From Brevundimonas sp. (GTDB lineage: Bacteria > Pseudomonadota > Alphaproteobacteria > Caulobacterales > Caulobacteraceae), in NCBI RefSeq assembly GCF_016463295.1, contig NZ_JAEMRO010000007.1, positions 1 to 61,138 on the forward strand: a stretch of 61,138 nt of DNA, written 5' to 3'. Position 1 is the stretch's first letter. Every line of letters starts with the position of its first letter. The notes beneath the pieces were generated by a model that saw only the letters and a list, made by a program, of their open reading frames with translations, was not told where the DNA came from and did not search any database. A program made the translations under genes and the position numbers. Shown here piece by piece: positions 36,220 through 44,545 of this stretch.

Positions 36220-36318
36220 ATGATGAAGGGCCTGACCAAGATCGTATTGCCGCTGATCCTGCTGGCATCGTGCCTGTGGCTGTGGGTTTTCCGGGCGGGT
36301 GACAGCCTGTTCGCCTGA
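36220..36318 (+). CDS. Small single-pass membrane peptide
   Basis: A 32-residue frame with start ATG ATG preceded at six bases by GGAGAGG. The product is MMKGLTKIVLPLILLASCLW followed by LWVFRAGDSLFA: a basic start and a 16- to 18-residue hydrophobic stretch ending in polar residues, typical of small membrane proteins. It lies between the Crp regulator and the acyltransferase on the same strand. The good ribosome binding site and clean hydrophobicity argue that it is translated, but conservation has not been tested and function is unknown. Confidence 0.55.
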   Translation: MMKGLTKIVLPLILLASCLWLWVFRAGDSLFA

Positions 36319-36362
36319 ACGGCCCGCCTCTTGCGCCGACGAGGCTTGAGGAGGCTTCGGCC

Positions 36363-37511
36363 ATGGCCTGGACCGCGATTTCGACCCGAAATGAGACACC
36401 GCCCATCGTGCGCGGCGGGTGGCTGGATGCGTTGCGTTTCATTGTGGCCAGCCTGATCATCCTGCATCACTTCCAGGGCGCGGGGCCGGTGCATCTGGCG
36501 GATGGCGTGCATCCGGTGTTCGAGCGGGGCGGGTTCCTGCTGACCAACTTCTTTCTGATCGACAGCGGCTATGTGCTGATGCGGGTTTACGGCGCGTCAG
36601 TGGCGAAGGGATCGCTGTCGGCGACGGACTTCTTTCTGAAGCGGTTTCTGCGGGTCTATCCGGCGCATCTGATGATGGGGCTGGGGCTGGTCGCCCTGAT
36701 CCTGATCAGCGGGGCGATGGGCATCGCGCCGCGCGCGCCGGAGTGGTTCCGATGGGACCAGTTGCCGGCCCAGCTGACCCTGACGCAGGCGTTCGGCGTG
36801 CCCGGCGGCCTGGGGTGGAATGCACCCAGCTGGTCCATCTCGGCGCTGATCGGCTGCTATCTTTGCTTTCCGTGGATCCTTCGCGGCCTGACGAAACTGG
36901 GGCCGTGGAGCACGCTGGCGCTGGGCGTTGGGCTTTATCTGGTGGTCAACCAGATGACCTGGAGCCTGCTGGGCTATCCCGTCTATCAGATGCCGATGGG
37001 CTATGGCTTCATCCGCGCCCTGCCGCTGTTCTTCTTGGGCATGGCCCTGGCCTGGTTCGCGCAGAAGGTCTGGATCGCGCCGCGTCTGGCGGGGTGGGTC
37101 GGGATCGTGGCCGCGCTGGCGCTGGCCTTCGTCCAGTATTTCGACAAGCACGCCCTGATATCGCTGGTCTGTATCTCGCTGATCATACTGGCGGCGGGGG
37201 CCATCCCGACGCCGCGCCCGTCGAAATGGGTCGAGAAGGCCGCCCAGGTGTCATTCTCAATGTTCATCACCAATGAAGTGGTGCGCATCGCCTGGTTCGG
37301 CGTGGCCAATGTGCTGATCGCGCGGTTCGCCCTGCCGGTCGCGGTGCAGTGGGGGCTGTGGGTCGCGGGCGTGGCGGCGGCCTTCGCCTTTGCCTTCCTG
37401 TTTCACTTCGTCATCGACACGCCGATTCAGACCCGTATCCGGACATGGCTGAAGCGGCGGACCGGGCGGCGACTGGAGACGCGTCAGCCGGTGGTGTCGC
37501 TGGAGGGTTAG
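36363..37511 (+). CDS. Acyltransferase family 3 membrane protein
   Basis: A 382-residue protein with about ten membrane helices and the acyltransferase_3 (OafA/YrhL-like) start GGWLDALRFIVASLIILHHF, in which the histidine of LHHF and the LRF motif match the family. Other landmarks are NAPSWSISALIGCYLCFPWIL and RALPLFFLGMALAWFAQK. Family members acetylate or succinylate sugars of lipopolysaccharide, peptidoglycan or exopolysaccharide on the periplasmic side. It starts 45 bases after the small peptide gene and lacks a C-terminal SGNH domain. Acceptor not known. Confidence 0.88.
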   Translation: MAWTAISTRNETPPIVRGGWLDALRFIVASLIILHHFQGAGPVHLADGVHPVFERGGFLLTNFFLIDSGYVLMRVYGASVAKGSLSATDFFLKRFLRVYPAHLMMGLGLVALILISGAMGIAPRAPEWFRWDQLPAQLTLTQAFGVPGGLGWNAPSWSISALIGCYLCFPWILRGLTKLGPWSTLALGVGLYLVVNQMTWSLLGYPVYQMPMGYGFIRALPLFFLGMALAWFAQKVWIAPRLAGWVGIVAALALAFVQYFDKHALISLVCISLIILAAGAIPTPRPSKWVEKAAQVSFSMFITNEVVRIAWFGVANVLIARFALPVAVQWGLWVAGVAAAFAFAFLFHFVIDTPIQTRIRTWLKRRTGRRLETRQPVVSLEG

Positions 37512-37563
37512 CGAACCGGCGGGGCGTCATCTCGGCGTCACCGCCCGCCCCTACCATTCGCGC

Positions 37564-38580
37564 ATGATCCGTCTCATTCTGGCGACCCTGCTGCTGTTGT
37601 TCGGAAGCCCGGCCCTGGCCCAATCCCCCCTGATCATCGCCCATCGCGGAGCCTCCGGAGAACGGCCCGAGCATACGCGCATGGCCTATGAGCGGGCCAT
37701 CGAGCAGGGTGCGGATTTCATCGAGCCGGACCTGGTGATGAGCCGCGACGGCGTCCTGATCGTGCGGCACGAGAACGAGATCGGCGGCACCACCGACGTG
37801 GCGTATCGACCGGAATTCGCGGATCGGCGCACGACGAAGATCATCGACGGCCAGAGCGTCACCGGCTGGTTCACCGAAGACTTCACCTGGGCCGAGTTGC
37901 AGACGCTGTACGCGCGCGAACGCCTGCCGGACCTGCGGCCCGAGAACACGGCCTTCGATGATCTGGAGCCGATCCTGAGCTTCGAACAGGTGCTGGAGAT
38001 CGCGCGTCACGCGAGTGCCCGGACGGGGCGGATCATCGGGGTGGTGCCGGAGCTGAAGCATCCGTCGTATTTTGCCAGCGTCGGCCTGCCGATGGAGGAC
38101 GCCTTCGTCGCCGTGCTGGAGCGGCACGGGCTGACGGGGGCGGAGGCTCCGGTCATCGTCCAGTGTTTCGAGGTGGGGACGCTGCGCCGCCTCGACGCGC
38201 GGATCGACACGCCGCTGCTGCAACTGATCGCGGCCAGCGGTGGGCCGGCGGACGATCGGGGGCTGAGTTACGACGCCATGACGACGCCGCAGGGGCTGGC
38301 CGAGATTGCGACCTATGCCGACTGGATCGGGGTCGATACGGCCCTGATCGAGCCAGAGCCGGGTGCGCCGACGACCCTGGTCGCCGACGCCCAGGCGGCG
38401 AGGCTGAAGGTCGCCGCCTGGACCTTTCGCGCCGAGAACGCCTTCCTGCCTGAAGGCGACCGGATCGGATCAGACCCGGCGGCGCACGGGCGGCTGCGCG
38501 AGCGGCTGGCGCGGTTCGCGGGGTATGGGCTGGATGCGGCGTTTATGGATCAGCCGGGGCTTGGGGGGAGTAGGGAATAG
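37564..38580 (+). CDS. glpQ: Glycerophosphodiester phosphodiesterase
   Basis: A 338-residue exported enzyme (signal peptide MIRLILATLLLLFGSPALAQ). IAHRGASGERPEHTRMAYERAI and GADFIEPDLVMSRDGVLIVRHE hold the catalytic His and the metal-binding Glu/Asp residues; VVPELKHPSYF is the third conserved strand. It hydrolyses deacylated phospholipids to glycerol 3-phosphate and an alcohol. The last residues, GGSRE, are encoded by the left arm of an AGTAGGGA repeat, so the original C-terminus may have been lengthened or replaced. Confidence 0.92.
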   Translation: MIRLILATLLLLFGSPALAQSPLIIAHRGASGERPEHTRMAYERAIEQGADFIEPDLVMSRDGVLIVRHENEIGGTTDVAYRPEFADRRTTKIIDGQSVTGWFTEDFTWAELQTLYARERLPDLRPENTAFDDLEPILSFEQVLEIARHASARTGRIIGVVPELKHPSYFASVGLPMEDAFVAVLERHGLTGAEAPVIVQCFEVGTLRRLDARIDTPLLQLIAASGGPADDRGLSYDAMTTPQGLAEIATYADWIGVDTALIEPEPGAPTTLVADAQAARLKVAAWTFRAENAFLPEGDRIGSDPAAHGRLRERLARFAGYGLDAAFMDQPGLGGSRE

Positions 38581-38661
38581 GGAGGTAGGGAGTGAAGAAC
38601 CCGGCAAGTCCCTAGCGCACACTCCCTACTCCAAACTCCCTACTCCCTACTCCCTAGCCCC
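38556..38661. repeat. Palindromic AGTAGGGA repeat element between convergent genes
   Basis: The left arm (38556-38593) and right arm (38621-38661) are imperfect inverted copies built of GGGAGTAGGGAGTAGGGA units, with a 27-base spacer. Both genes end inside the arms, with the same C-terminal residues GSRE. The RNA would form a long hairpin that could act as a terminator in either direction. Similar tracts of CTCCCTACTCCCTA occur as dispersed intergenic repeats in some Caulobacterales, as I recall; copy number here cannot be tested. Confidence 0.85.
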
Positions 38662-39581
38662 AGAACCTTCTGCGGCCGCGTCACCAGCCAGATGCCCCCG
38701 CACACCAGCACCAGCGCCGCGCCATAGGTCCAGCGCATCACGCTTTCGCCGAGGAACAGGCTGGACAGGGCCACGCCGAAGACCGGAACTAGGAAGTTGA
38801 ACGCCGCCAGCATGCCCACCGGATTGTGCTTCAGCAGCAGGCTCCAGGTCGCAAAGGCGAAGGCGGACAGCAGGGCCATGTAGAGCAGCAAGGCTCCCGA
38901 GCGTGCGTCGAACGCCCCCAGATGACCGCCGCCGATCAGGCCGATCGCCACCAGCACCGCCCCGCCCAGCGCCAGCTGCCAGCCGGTCATGACCATGGGG
39001 TCCAGCTCGCGCGAGATCCGCTTGCCATAGATGGACCCGGCCGCCAGCACGAAGGCGGCCCCGATGATGAAACCCTCGCCCAGCAGGGTGACGTCCAGGC
39101 CGAACCCGCCCCGGCCCAGATTGACCACCAGCACGCCCAGGAAACCGACGATACAGCCCCAGACCTTGCGGTGGCTCAAGCGGTCGTTGGTGTAGATGAA
39201 GTGCGCCAGCACCACGCTGAAGAAGGTGCCTGTCGCATTCAGGATCGACGCCTTGACCCCCGTCACATGCGCCAGGCCGATATAGAAGAAGACGTATTGC
39301 AACGTGGTCTGGAACAGGCCCAGCAGGACCAGCTGGCGCGCCTGCGCCCCCGTCACCTTCAGGACCGGTTTCTTCATCGCCACGGTGACGCCCAGCAGGA
39401 TCACCCCCGCCAGCAGAAACCGCCAGCCCGCGAACAAAAGCTGGCTGGCCATGTCCGACGGCGCGATGTCCAGCATCGCATAGCCCGCCTTCACCGCCGG
39501 ATAGGCACTGCCCCACAACAGGCAGCACAGCGTCGCCAGGGCAAAGACCGACGCGCGGCGCGTGAGCAGGGGGTGGGTCAT
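38640..39581 (-). CDS. EamA/DMT family transporter
   Basis: A 313-residue protein with ten membrane helices in two EamA repeats. Repeat 1 begins FALATLCCLLWGSAYPAVKAG and repeat 2 includes GLDVTLLGEGFIIGAAFVLAAGSIYGKRISR; NPVGMLAAFNFLVPVFGVALSSLFLGE is a standard DMT segment. Such proteins usually export amino acids or metabolites; substrate unknown. The start is the ATG that precedes MTHPLLTRR. Its stop lies in the right arm of the AGTAGGGA repeat (ending GSRE). Confidence 0.9.
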   Translation of the reverse strand: MTHPLLTRRASVFALATLCCLLWGSAYPAVKAGYAMLDIAPSDMASQLLFAGWRFLLAGVILLGVTVAMKKPVLKVTGAQARQLVLLGLFQTTLQYVFFYIGLAHVTGVKASILNATGTFFSVVLAHFIYTNDRLSHRKVWGCIVGFLGVLVVNLGRGGFGLDVTLLGEGFIIGAAFVLAAGSIYGKRISRELDPMVMTGWQLALGGAVLVAIGLIGGGHLGAFDARSGALLLYMALLSAFAFATWSLLLKHNPVGMLAAFNFLVPVFGVALSSLFLGESVMRWTYGAALVLVCGGIWLVTRPQKVLGLGSRE

Positions 39582-39594
39582 GTGGGGGGCGGTG

Positions 39595-41796
39595 TTAGCC
39601 GCCCACCTGTCCGAAGTCGGCGACCCGGCCCATGACGTCGCGCACCTGGCCCAGCAGCTTCAGGCGGTTGTCCCGCTCCTCGGCCACGTCGGAGTTGACC
39701 AGCACCTTGTCGAAGAAGGCGTCGACAGGTCCGCGCAGGCCTGCCAGCGCGGTCATGGCGGCGGCGAAGTCCTCGGTTTCCAGCGCCGCATCCACCGCCG
39801 TACCGGCGGCCCCGACGGCGAAGGCCAGGGCGACCTCTTCCTCGGGCTGGCCGGGCAGGCCGGTCTGGATCATGCCGGTGGGAACGTCGCCCTTCCTGGC
39901 CTCGGCCCGCAGGATGTTCGACGCCCGCTTGTACCCCGCCAGCAGATTGGCCCCGTCGTCGGTGCTCAGGAACCCGTCCAGCGCCTCGACTCGCCGCACG
40001 ATGCGGACCAGGTCGTCGTCGCCGAGCGCAAAGACGGCATCCACGAGGTCGTGCCGCTTGCCCTGGTCGCGAAGGAGGACTTTCAGGCGGTCGGCGAAGA
40101 AGGCGAGAACATCCCAACCAAGAACAGCGAGTGCGGCTTTGTAATCAATCCAGCCATGTTCCCATTCCACGCCATCGCCAGCGAGTTGGGCTGACAGCCT
40201 AAGACGATCTGGTTCTGTCTCGCCTCTCAGAACAATTTCTCGCACACGGCTTGCCGATTCATAGCTCGACAACTTGGCATCTCGACGAGCGCCAGACAGA
40301 TACTCACCGGCAACGTACGCCCAATCCTGGATTCCAATGCGGAGGTTGTTCTCCAACACCAACCGGATCACCCCCAGCGCCGCCCGCCTCAGGGCAAACG
40401 GGTCCTTCGAGCCCGTGGGCTTTTCGTCGATGGCGAAGAAGCCGACCAGGGTGTCCAGCTTGTCGGCCAGGGCGACCGCCACGGTCAGCGGCGCGGTCGG
40501 CACGGTGTCGGCGGGGCCCTGGGGCTTGTAGTGATCACGGATGGCGTCGGCGACGGCGTCGGGTTGGCCGAAGGCGCGGGCATAATAGCCGCCCATCACG
40601 CCCTGAAGTTCCGGGAATTCGCCGACCATGCCGCTGGCCAGATCGGCCTTGGCCAGGCGGGCGGCGGCCTCGGCCTGATCGGGGTCGGCCCCCACCAGCG
40701 GCGCGATCTCGCGGACCAGGGCGGCGATGCGCTCGACCCGGTCGTGCAGCGTGCCCAGCTTGGCGTGGAAGGTGACGCCCTTCAGCTTGTCGTTCCAGGC
40801 GTCGAAGCCGACCTTCAGGTCCTCGTCCCAGAAGAAGCGGGCGTCGTTCAGGCGCGCGGACAGCACCCGGCTGTTGCCGGCGGCCAGGGCCTGGCCACCA
40901 TCGGACGCCTCGACATTGGCGACCACCAGGAAGTTGGGTGCCAGCTTGTGCGTGGCCGGATCGCGGACGGCGAAATACTTCTGGTGCACCTTCATCGACA
41001 GGCGCACCACCTCGGGCGGCAGGTCGAGGAACTGCGGGTCCATGTCGCCCAGGATCGGCGTCGGCCATTCGGCCAGCCCCGCCACCTCATCCAGCAGGCC
41101 GTCGTCATCGACCAGCGCCAGACCCCGTGCGGCGCAGGCGGCCTTGGCCCCGTCGAGTATGCGCAGCTTGCGGTCGCTCACGTCCAGCAGGACGAATTCG
41201 CGCTCCAGCTTCGCCCGATAGTCGGCGAAATCTCTGACCGTGAACGGCTGGCCGGAGCCGAGAAAACGGTGGCCCTCGGTCGTGTCGCCCGATGCGATCC
41301 CGTCGATCTCGAACGGCACCACCGCCCCGTCGAACAGGGCGACGATCCTCTTCAGCGGCCGCACCCAGCGCAGGGTGCCGGAGCCCCAGCGCATCGACTT
41401 GGGCCAGGGAAAGCCGCGCACGATCTGGTCGACCATGTCGGGGATGATGGCCGTCGTCGCCTGCCCCGTGGACGACAGGACACCGAACCAGACGCCGTCC
41501 CGCTCGGTCAGTTGATCCTTGGTCAGGCCGGTCTTGCGCAGGAAGCCGTCCAGCGCCTGATCGGGCGCCGAGGTGCGCGGGCCCTTGACCTCTTCGGACC
41601 GGTCCGGCGTCGCCGACGGCAGCCCCTCGACCACCAGCGTCAGCCGCCGCGGCCCCGCATAGGTGGTCAGGGCCTCGTAGGCGAGACCCGCCGCCTTCAG
41701 CCGCTCGGCCGCCATCCGCTCCAGATCACGCGCCGCCCCCGCCTGCATGCGCGCGGGGATTTCTTCGGAGAAGAGTTCTATGAGAAGTTGGGGCAT
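39595..41796 (-). CDS. glyS: Glycyl-tRNA synthetase beta subunit
   Basis: Beta subunit of the tetrameric (alpha2 beta2) glycyl-tRNA synthetase, 733 residues. The start [18 protein letters not shown] and the RFLGSGQPFTVRDFADY, DPFALRRAALGVIRLVLEN and VDAFFDKVLVNSDVAEERDNRLKLL stretches follow the family. It binds tRNA and proofreads together with GlyQ. Between about 40090 and 40345 the DNA is markedly lower in GC while the frame stays open. Starts inside the glyQ stop (TGATG). Confidence 0.96.
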   Translation of the reverse strand: MPQLLIELFSEEIPARMQAGAARDLERMAAERLKAAGLAYEALTTYAGPRRLTLVVEGLPSATPDRSEEVKGPRTSAPDQALDGFLRKTGLTKDQLTERDGVWFGVLSSTGQATTAIIPDMVDQIVRGFPWPKSMRWGSGTLRWVRPLKRIVALFDGAVVPFEIDGIASGDTTEGHRFLGSGQPFTVRDFADYRAKLEREFVLLDVSDRKLRILDGAKAACAARGLALVDDDGLLDEVAGLAEWPTPILGDMDPQFLDLPPEVVRLSMKVHQKYFAVRDPATHKLAPNFLVVANVEASDGGQALAAGNSRVLSARLNDARFFWDEDLKVGFDAWNDKLKGVTFHAKLGTLHDRVERIAALVREIAPLVGADPDQAEAAARLAKADLASGMVGEFPELQGVMGGYYARAFGQPDAVADAIRDHYKPQGPADTVPTAPLTVAVALADKLDTLVGFFAIDEKPTGSKDPFALRRAALGVIRLVLENNLRIGIQDWAYVAGEYLSGARRDAKLSSYESASRVREIVLRGETEPDRLRLSAQLAGDGVEWEHGWIDYKAALAVLGWDVLAFFADRLKVLLRDQGKRHDLVDAVFALGDDDLVRIVRRVEALDGFLSTDDGANLLAGYKRASNILRAEARKGDVPTGMIQTGLPGQPEEEVALAFAVGAAGTAVDAALETEDFAAAMTALAGLRGPVDAFFDKVLVNSDVAEERDNRLKLLGQVRDVMGRVADFGQVGG

Positions 41797-42683
41797 CAGG
41801 CGGTTTTCCGCTCTTGGTCGACATAGGCGACGGCACAGGCCTTACACAGGTCCCGGATCCGTCCGATGTAGCTCTGGCGTTCGGCGACGGCGATGGCGCC
41901 GCGGGCGTCCATCAGGTTGAACAGGTGTGAGGCCTTCAGGACCTGGTCGTAGGCGGGCAGGACCAGCGGCTGGCCCTGGGGTCCGGTCATGGCGAGCAGG
42001 CGGGTCGATTCCGCCTCCATGTCCTCGAACCGGCGCTTCAGGCCGTCGACGTCATAGCCGTGGAAGTTGGCTTCCGACTGCTGGCGCTCGTTCTCCAGGA
42101 ACACCTCGCCATAGGTCAGGCCCTCCTTGGTGAACTTCAGATCATAGACGTTGTCCACGCCCTGGACGTACATGGCCAGGCGCTCCAGCCCATAGGTCAG
42201 TTCGCCGGAAACGACGTCCACCTCGATGCCGCCGACGCCCTGGAAATAGGTGAACTGCGTCACCTCCATGCCGTCGCACCAGACCTCCCACCCCAGGCCC
42301 CAGGCCCCGACGGTGGGGTTCTCCCAGTCGTCCTCGACGAAGCGGATGTCGTGCAGCTTCGGGTCGATGCCGATGGCCGCCAGCGAACCGAGATACAGTT
42401 CCTGAAGATTGTCCGGGTTGGGCTTCAGGATCACTTGGTATTGGTAATAGTGTTGTAATCTATTGGGATTTTCGCCGTAGCGGCCGTCGCCGGGGCGGCG
42501 GCTGGGCTGGACATAGGCGGCCTTCCACGGGCGAGGACCGAGGGCGCGCAGGACCGTCGCCGGGTGCAGGGTGCCGGCCCCGACCTCGATGTCATAGGGC
42601 TGCAGGATCGCGCAGCCCTGATCGCCCCAGTATTTGTGGAGGGTCAGGATCAGGTCCTGGAAGGCGAGTGGTTCGGTGGTCAC
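41796..42683 (-). CDS. glyQ: Glycyl-tRNA synthetase alpha subunit
   Basis: Alpha subunit of the bacterial heterotetrameric glycyl-tRNA synthetase, 295 residues, catalysing glycine activation. The start [26 protein letters not shown] (here in parts [13 protein letters not shown] and [13 protein letters not shown]), [24 protein letters not shown] and [19 protein letters not shown] are family hallmarks of the class II aminoacylation core. It overlaps glyS by one base, so the two subunits are made in equal amounts. A repeat element lies behind its start. Confidence 0.97.
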   Translation of the reverse strand: MTTEPLAFQDLILTLHKYWGDQGCAILQPYDIEVGAGTLHPATVLRALGPRPWKAAYVQPSRRPGDGRYGENPNRLQHYYQYQVILKPNPDNLQELYLGSLAAIGIDPKLHDIRFVEDDWENPTVGAWGLGWEVWCDGMEVTQFTYFQGVGGIEVDVVSGELTYGLERLAMYVQGVDNVYDLKFTKEGLTYGEVFLENERQQSEANFHGYDVDGLKRRFEDMEAESTRLLAMTGPQGQPLVLPAYDQVLKASHLFNLMDARGAIAVAERQSYIGRIRDLCKACAVAYVDQERKTA

Positions 42684-42722
42684 GGGTGGCTGTTCGCAGT
42701 CGCAAAATGAGAGGCGCGGACC

Positions 42723-42840
42723 CTAGACCATTTTTGCTTCAGGTCGAATCGACCTGAATCCAAAAAATGGTCCTAGATCATGCTGGAGCGAAATCTGAGC
42801 CGAGTTGGACGTAGTCCAACTCGACCGATTTCGCTCTAGA
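42723..42840. repeat. Double stem-loop repeat element
   Basis: Two adjacent imperfect palindromes fill most of the glyQ upstream gap. The first (42723-42776) has outer arms GACCATTTTT/AAAAATGGTC and inner arms TTCAGGTCGA (42738-42747)/TCGACCTGAA (42749-42758). The second has outer arms GAGCGAAATC (42786-42795)/GATTTCGCTC (42827-42836) and inner arms CGAGTTGGAC (42801-42810)/GTCCAACTCG (42814-42823) with a GTA loop. TCTAGA-like boundaries suggest a mobile, REP-like unit. Whether this is dispersed needs a genome search. Confidence 0.8.
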
Positions 42841-42908
42841 CGGCGGGCCTTAGCGCGGCAAGCCGAGGCCATACGCTTCCTTAAGCGGGGACGGCTAGAA
42901 CCGCATCC

Positions 42909-43646
42909 ATGAAGGCCATCGACCAGATGCGGCGCAGGGCCGCCCGCTATCTCGACATCGACGCGGTGACCATCGCGCCGTCGACGGGCGTCTTCTCGCT
43001 GAGCTTCGACGACATCCCCGAAACGGCCTGGACCGAGGCCGGACCCATCCTGGCCGAGCATGGGGTTCTGGCCACCTACTATGTCTGCGGCGGGCTGGAG
43101 AGCGGCTGGAACATGGAGCGGCCGCAGTTTCGCACCGAGCATCTGCAGGCCCTGCATGCGGCGGGGCACGAGGTGGGTTGCCACACCTTCGGCCACACCA
43201 GCGTGCTGCGCATGGATGCCGAGGCGATGCGGCTGAGCCTCGAGGCCAATGCCGCCTGGGTGGCCGCGCGGCTGGACGGCCATCGCATGACCACCTTCGC
43301 CTATCCGTTCGGGGATGCGACGCTTCAGGCCAAGCGGATCATCCGCGACCGCTTCGCCCTGGGGCGCGGGGTGCGTGACGGGGTCAACGCGGGACGCACG
43401 GACCGGGGCCTGATCAAGTCCATCGGCCTGGAGAGCCGCCGCCTGCCCCACTACGATCTGGAGGCGATGATGGCCGAGGCGGCGGCGTCGAACGGCTGGC
43501 TGACCGCCTATGGCCACGACGTCTCGGACCGGCCCACGGACTATGGCTGCACGCCGGACGACCTGGATCGCGTGCTGCGCGCGGCCAAGGGCGCGGGGCT
43601 GGAGATCCTGCCGATCGGCCAGGCCTGGGCGAAACTGGCGGCCTAA
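42909..43646 (+). CDS. Polysaccharide deacetylase family protein
   Basis: A 245-residue NodB-fold deacetylase. The first aspartate motif is FSLSFDDIPET, the zinc histidines are in GCHTFGHTSVLRMD (H-x3-H) and the arginine/tyrosine motif near FAYPFGDATLQ. It would N- or O-deacetylate peptidoglycan, chitooligosaccharide or exopolysaccharide. No signal peptide is visible, so the location is unclear. The ATG at 42909 begins MKAIDQMRRRAARYLD. The downstream gap carries a pair of inverted repeats and the neighbouring cinA-like gene converges. Confidence 0.88.
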   Translation: MKAIDQMRRRAARYLDIDAVTIAPSTGVFSLSFDDIPETAWTEAGPILAEHGVLATYYVCGGLESGWNMERPQFRTEHLQALHAAGHEVGCHTFGHTSVLRMDAEAMRLSLEANAAWVAARLDGHRMTTFAYPFGDATLQAKRIIRDRFALGRGVRDGVNAGRTDRGLIKSIGLESRRLPHYDLEAMMAEAAASNGWLTAYGHDVSDRPTDYGCTPDDLDRVLRAAKGAGLEILPIGQAWAKLAA

Positions 43647-43657
43647 ACCCACATACT

Positions 43658-43780
43658 CCGCTCATCCCGGCGAATGCCGGGATCCAGATGCCGTATCCGG
43701 GTGGATGAACCGGGCCGCAGTCCTCAATGCCATCGACCTGTGTTTGTGATCTGGGTCCCGGCATTCGCCGGGATGAGCGG
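43658..43780. repeat. Inverted pair of CCCGGCGAATGCCGGGAT repeats
   Basis: Left arm 43658-43689 and right arm 43749-43780 are inverted copies of 32 bases with one mismatch, each containing the small palindrome CCCGGC/GCCGGG. The 59-base spacer has no gene. The element lies between two convergent genes. This CTCATCCCGGCGAATGCCGG type is a widely dispersed intergenic repeat in alphaproteobacteria, as I recall. Likely function is bidirectional termination or mRNA end protection, but this is inference. Confidence 0.8.
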
Positions 43781-43789
43781 TAGTGGGGG

Positions 43790-44545
43790 TCAGACCAGGC
43801 TCGCTTCCACACCCGCCGTGGCCAGATCGGCCAGCAGGCTGTTGACCGCCAGTTCGACCGCTGCCGCGTCCCGCCCACGGATGACTAGATTGGTCCCGAT
43901 CTCTCCGACCGAGCCGTGGCCGAAGGGATAGCTGCCGTAGCTGAGCGCCCGATTGGCTTTCGCCGCAATCCCGAGCATCTCCGCGATCGTCCCCTCGCCC
44001 ACGCCCGACACCCGCACCGTCCGTGCATGCACGACCGCGCCAGTCTTCAGGCGCGGGGCCACATCCTCCAGCATGGCCGTCATGATCTTCGGCACCCCCG
44101 CCATGACGAAGACATTGCCGATCTGGAAGCCGGGCGCATCCGTGACCGGATTGGCGATCAGGCTGCCGCCCTCGGGGATGCGCGCCATCCGCCGCCGCGC
44201 CGCATTGAACTCGCCCGGCCCATAGCGCTTCTCCAGGATGGCCACCGCGTCCGGATGCTCCGGCAGGGCCACGCCGAAGGCGCTGGCCACGGCATCGGCG
44301 GTGATGTCGTCATGCGTCGGTCCGATGCCGCCGGTGGTAAAGACATAGTCGTGGGTCGTCCTGAGCGCATTCAGGCTGTCGACGATCTGCTCGGTGCGAT
44401 CCCCGACCGTGCGGGCCTCCAAAAGGTCAATGCCCAGCGCGCCCAGAAACCGGGCGATGGTGTTCAGATTGGTGTCCTGTGTCCGCCCGGAAAGGACCTC
44501 ATCACCGATGATCAGGACGGCCGCGGTGGGGGATGCGGTGCTCAC
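43790..44545 (-). CDS. cinA: CinA/MoaB-like competence-damage domain protein
   Basis: A 251-residue protein holding the molybdopterin-binding (MoCF/CinA N-terminal) domain. VLIIGDEVLSGRTQDTNLNTIARFL and VFTTGGIGPTHDDITADAVASAF are its signature, as is the nucleotide-binding GIAPTHD-like loop. The C-terminal nicotinamide nucleotide amidase domain of full CinA is absent; here it stops after about 250 residues, so it is a stand-alone CinA-domain protein, common in alphaproteobacteria. The GTG start overlaps the stop of the preceding lipoprotein gene (GTGA). Function likely ADP-ribose or nucleotide pyrophosphatase, as in CinA homologues. Confidence 0.85.
   Translation of the reverse strand: MSTASPTAAVLIIGDEVLSGRTQDTNLNTIARFLGALGIDLLEARTVGDRTEQIVDSLNALRTTHDYVFTTGGIGPTHDDITADAVASAFGVALPEHPDAVAILEKRYGPGEFNAARRRMARIPEGGSLIANPVTDAPGFQIGNVFVMAGVPKIMTAMLEDVAPRLKTGAVVHARTVRVSGVGEGTIAEMLGIAAKANRALSYGSYPFGHGSVGEIGTNLVIRGRDAAAVELAVNSLLADLATAGVEASLV

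Noticed and set aside
38556-38661. CRISPR-like short repeats AGTAGGGA
   Set aside because: Units are only 7-8 bases without spacers and arranged as two inverted arms, not direct repeats with spacers.
39595-41796. glyS as a pseudogene because of the AT-richer patch
   Set aside because: The frame stays open and conserved residues flank the patch, so it reads as functional.
42684-42900. A tRNA or small RNA gene in the glyQ upstream hairpins
   Set aside because: The palindromes are perfect and symmetric without acceptor/anticodon layout; no CCA end or T-loop motif.
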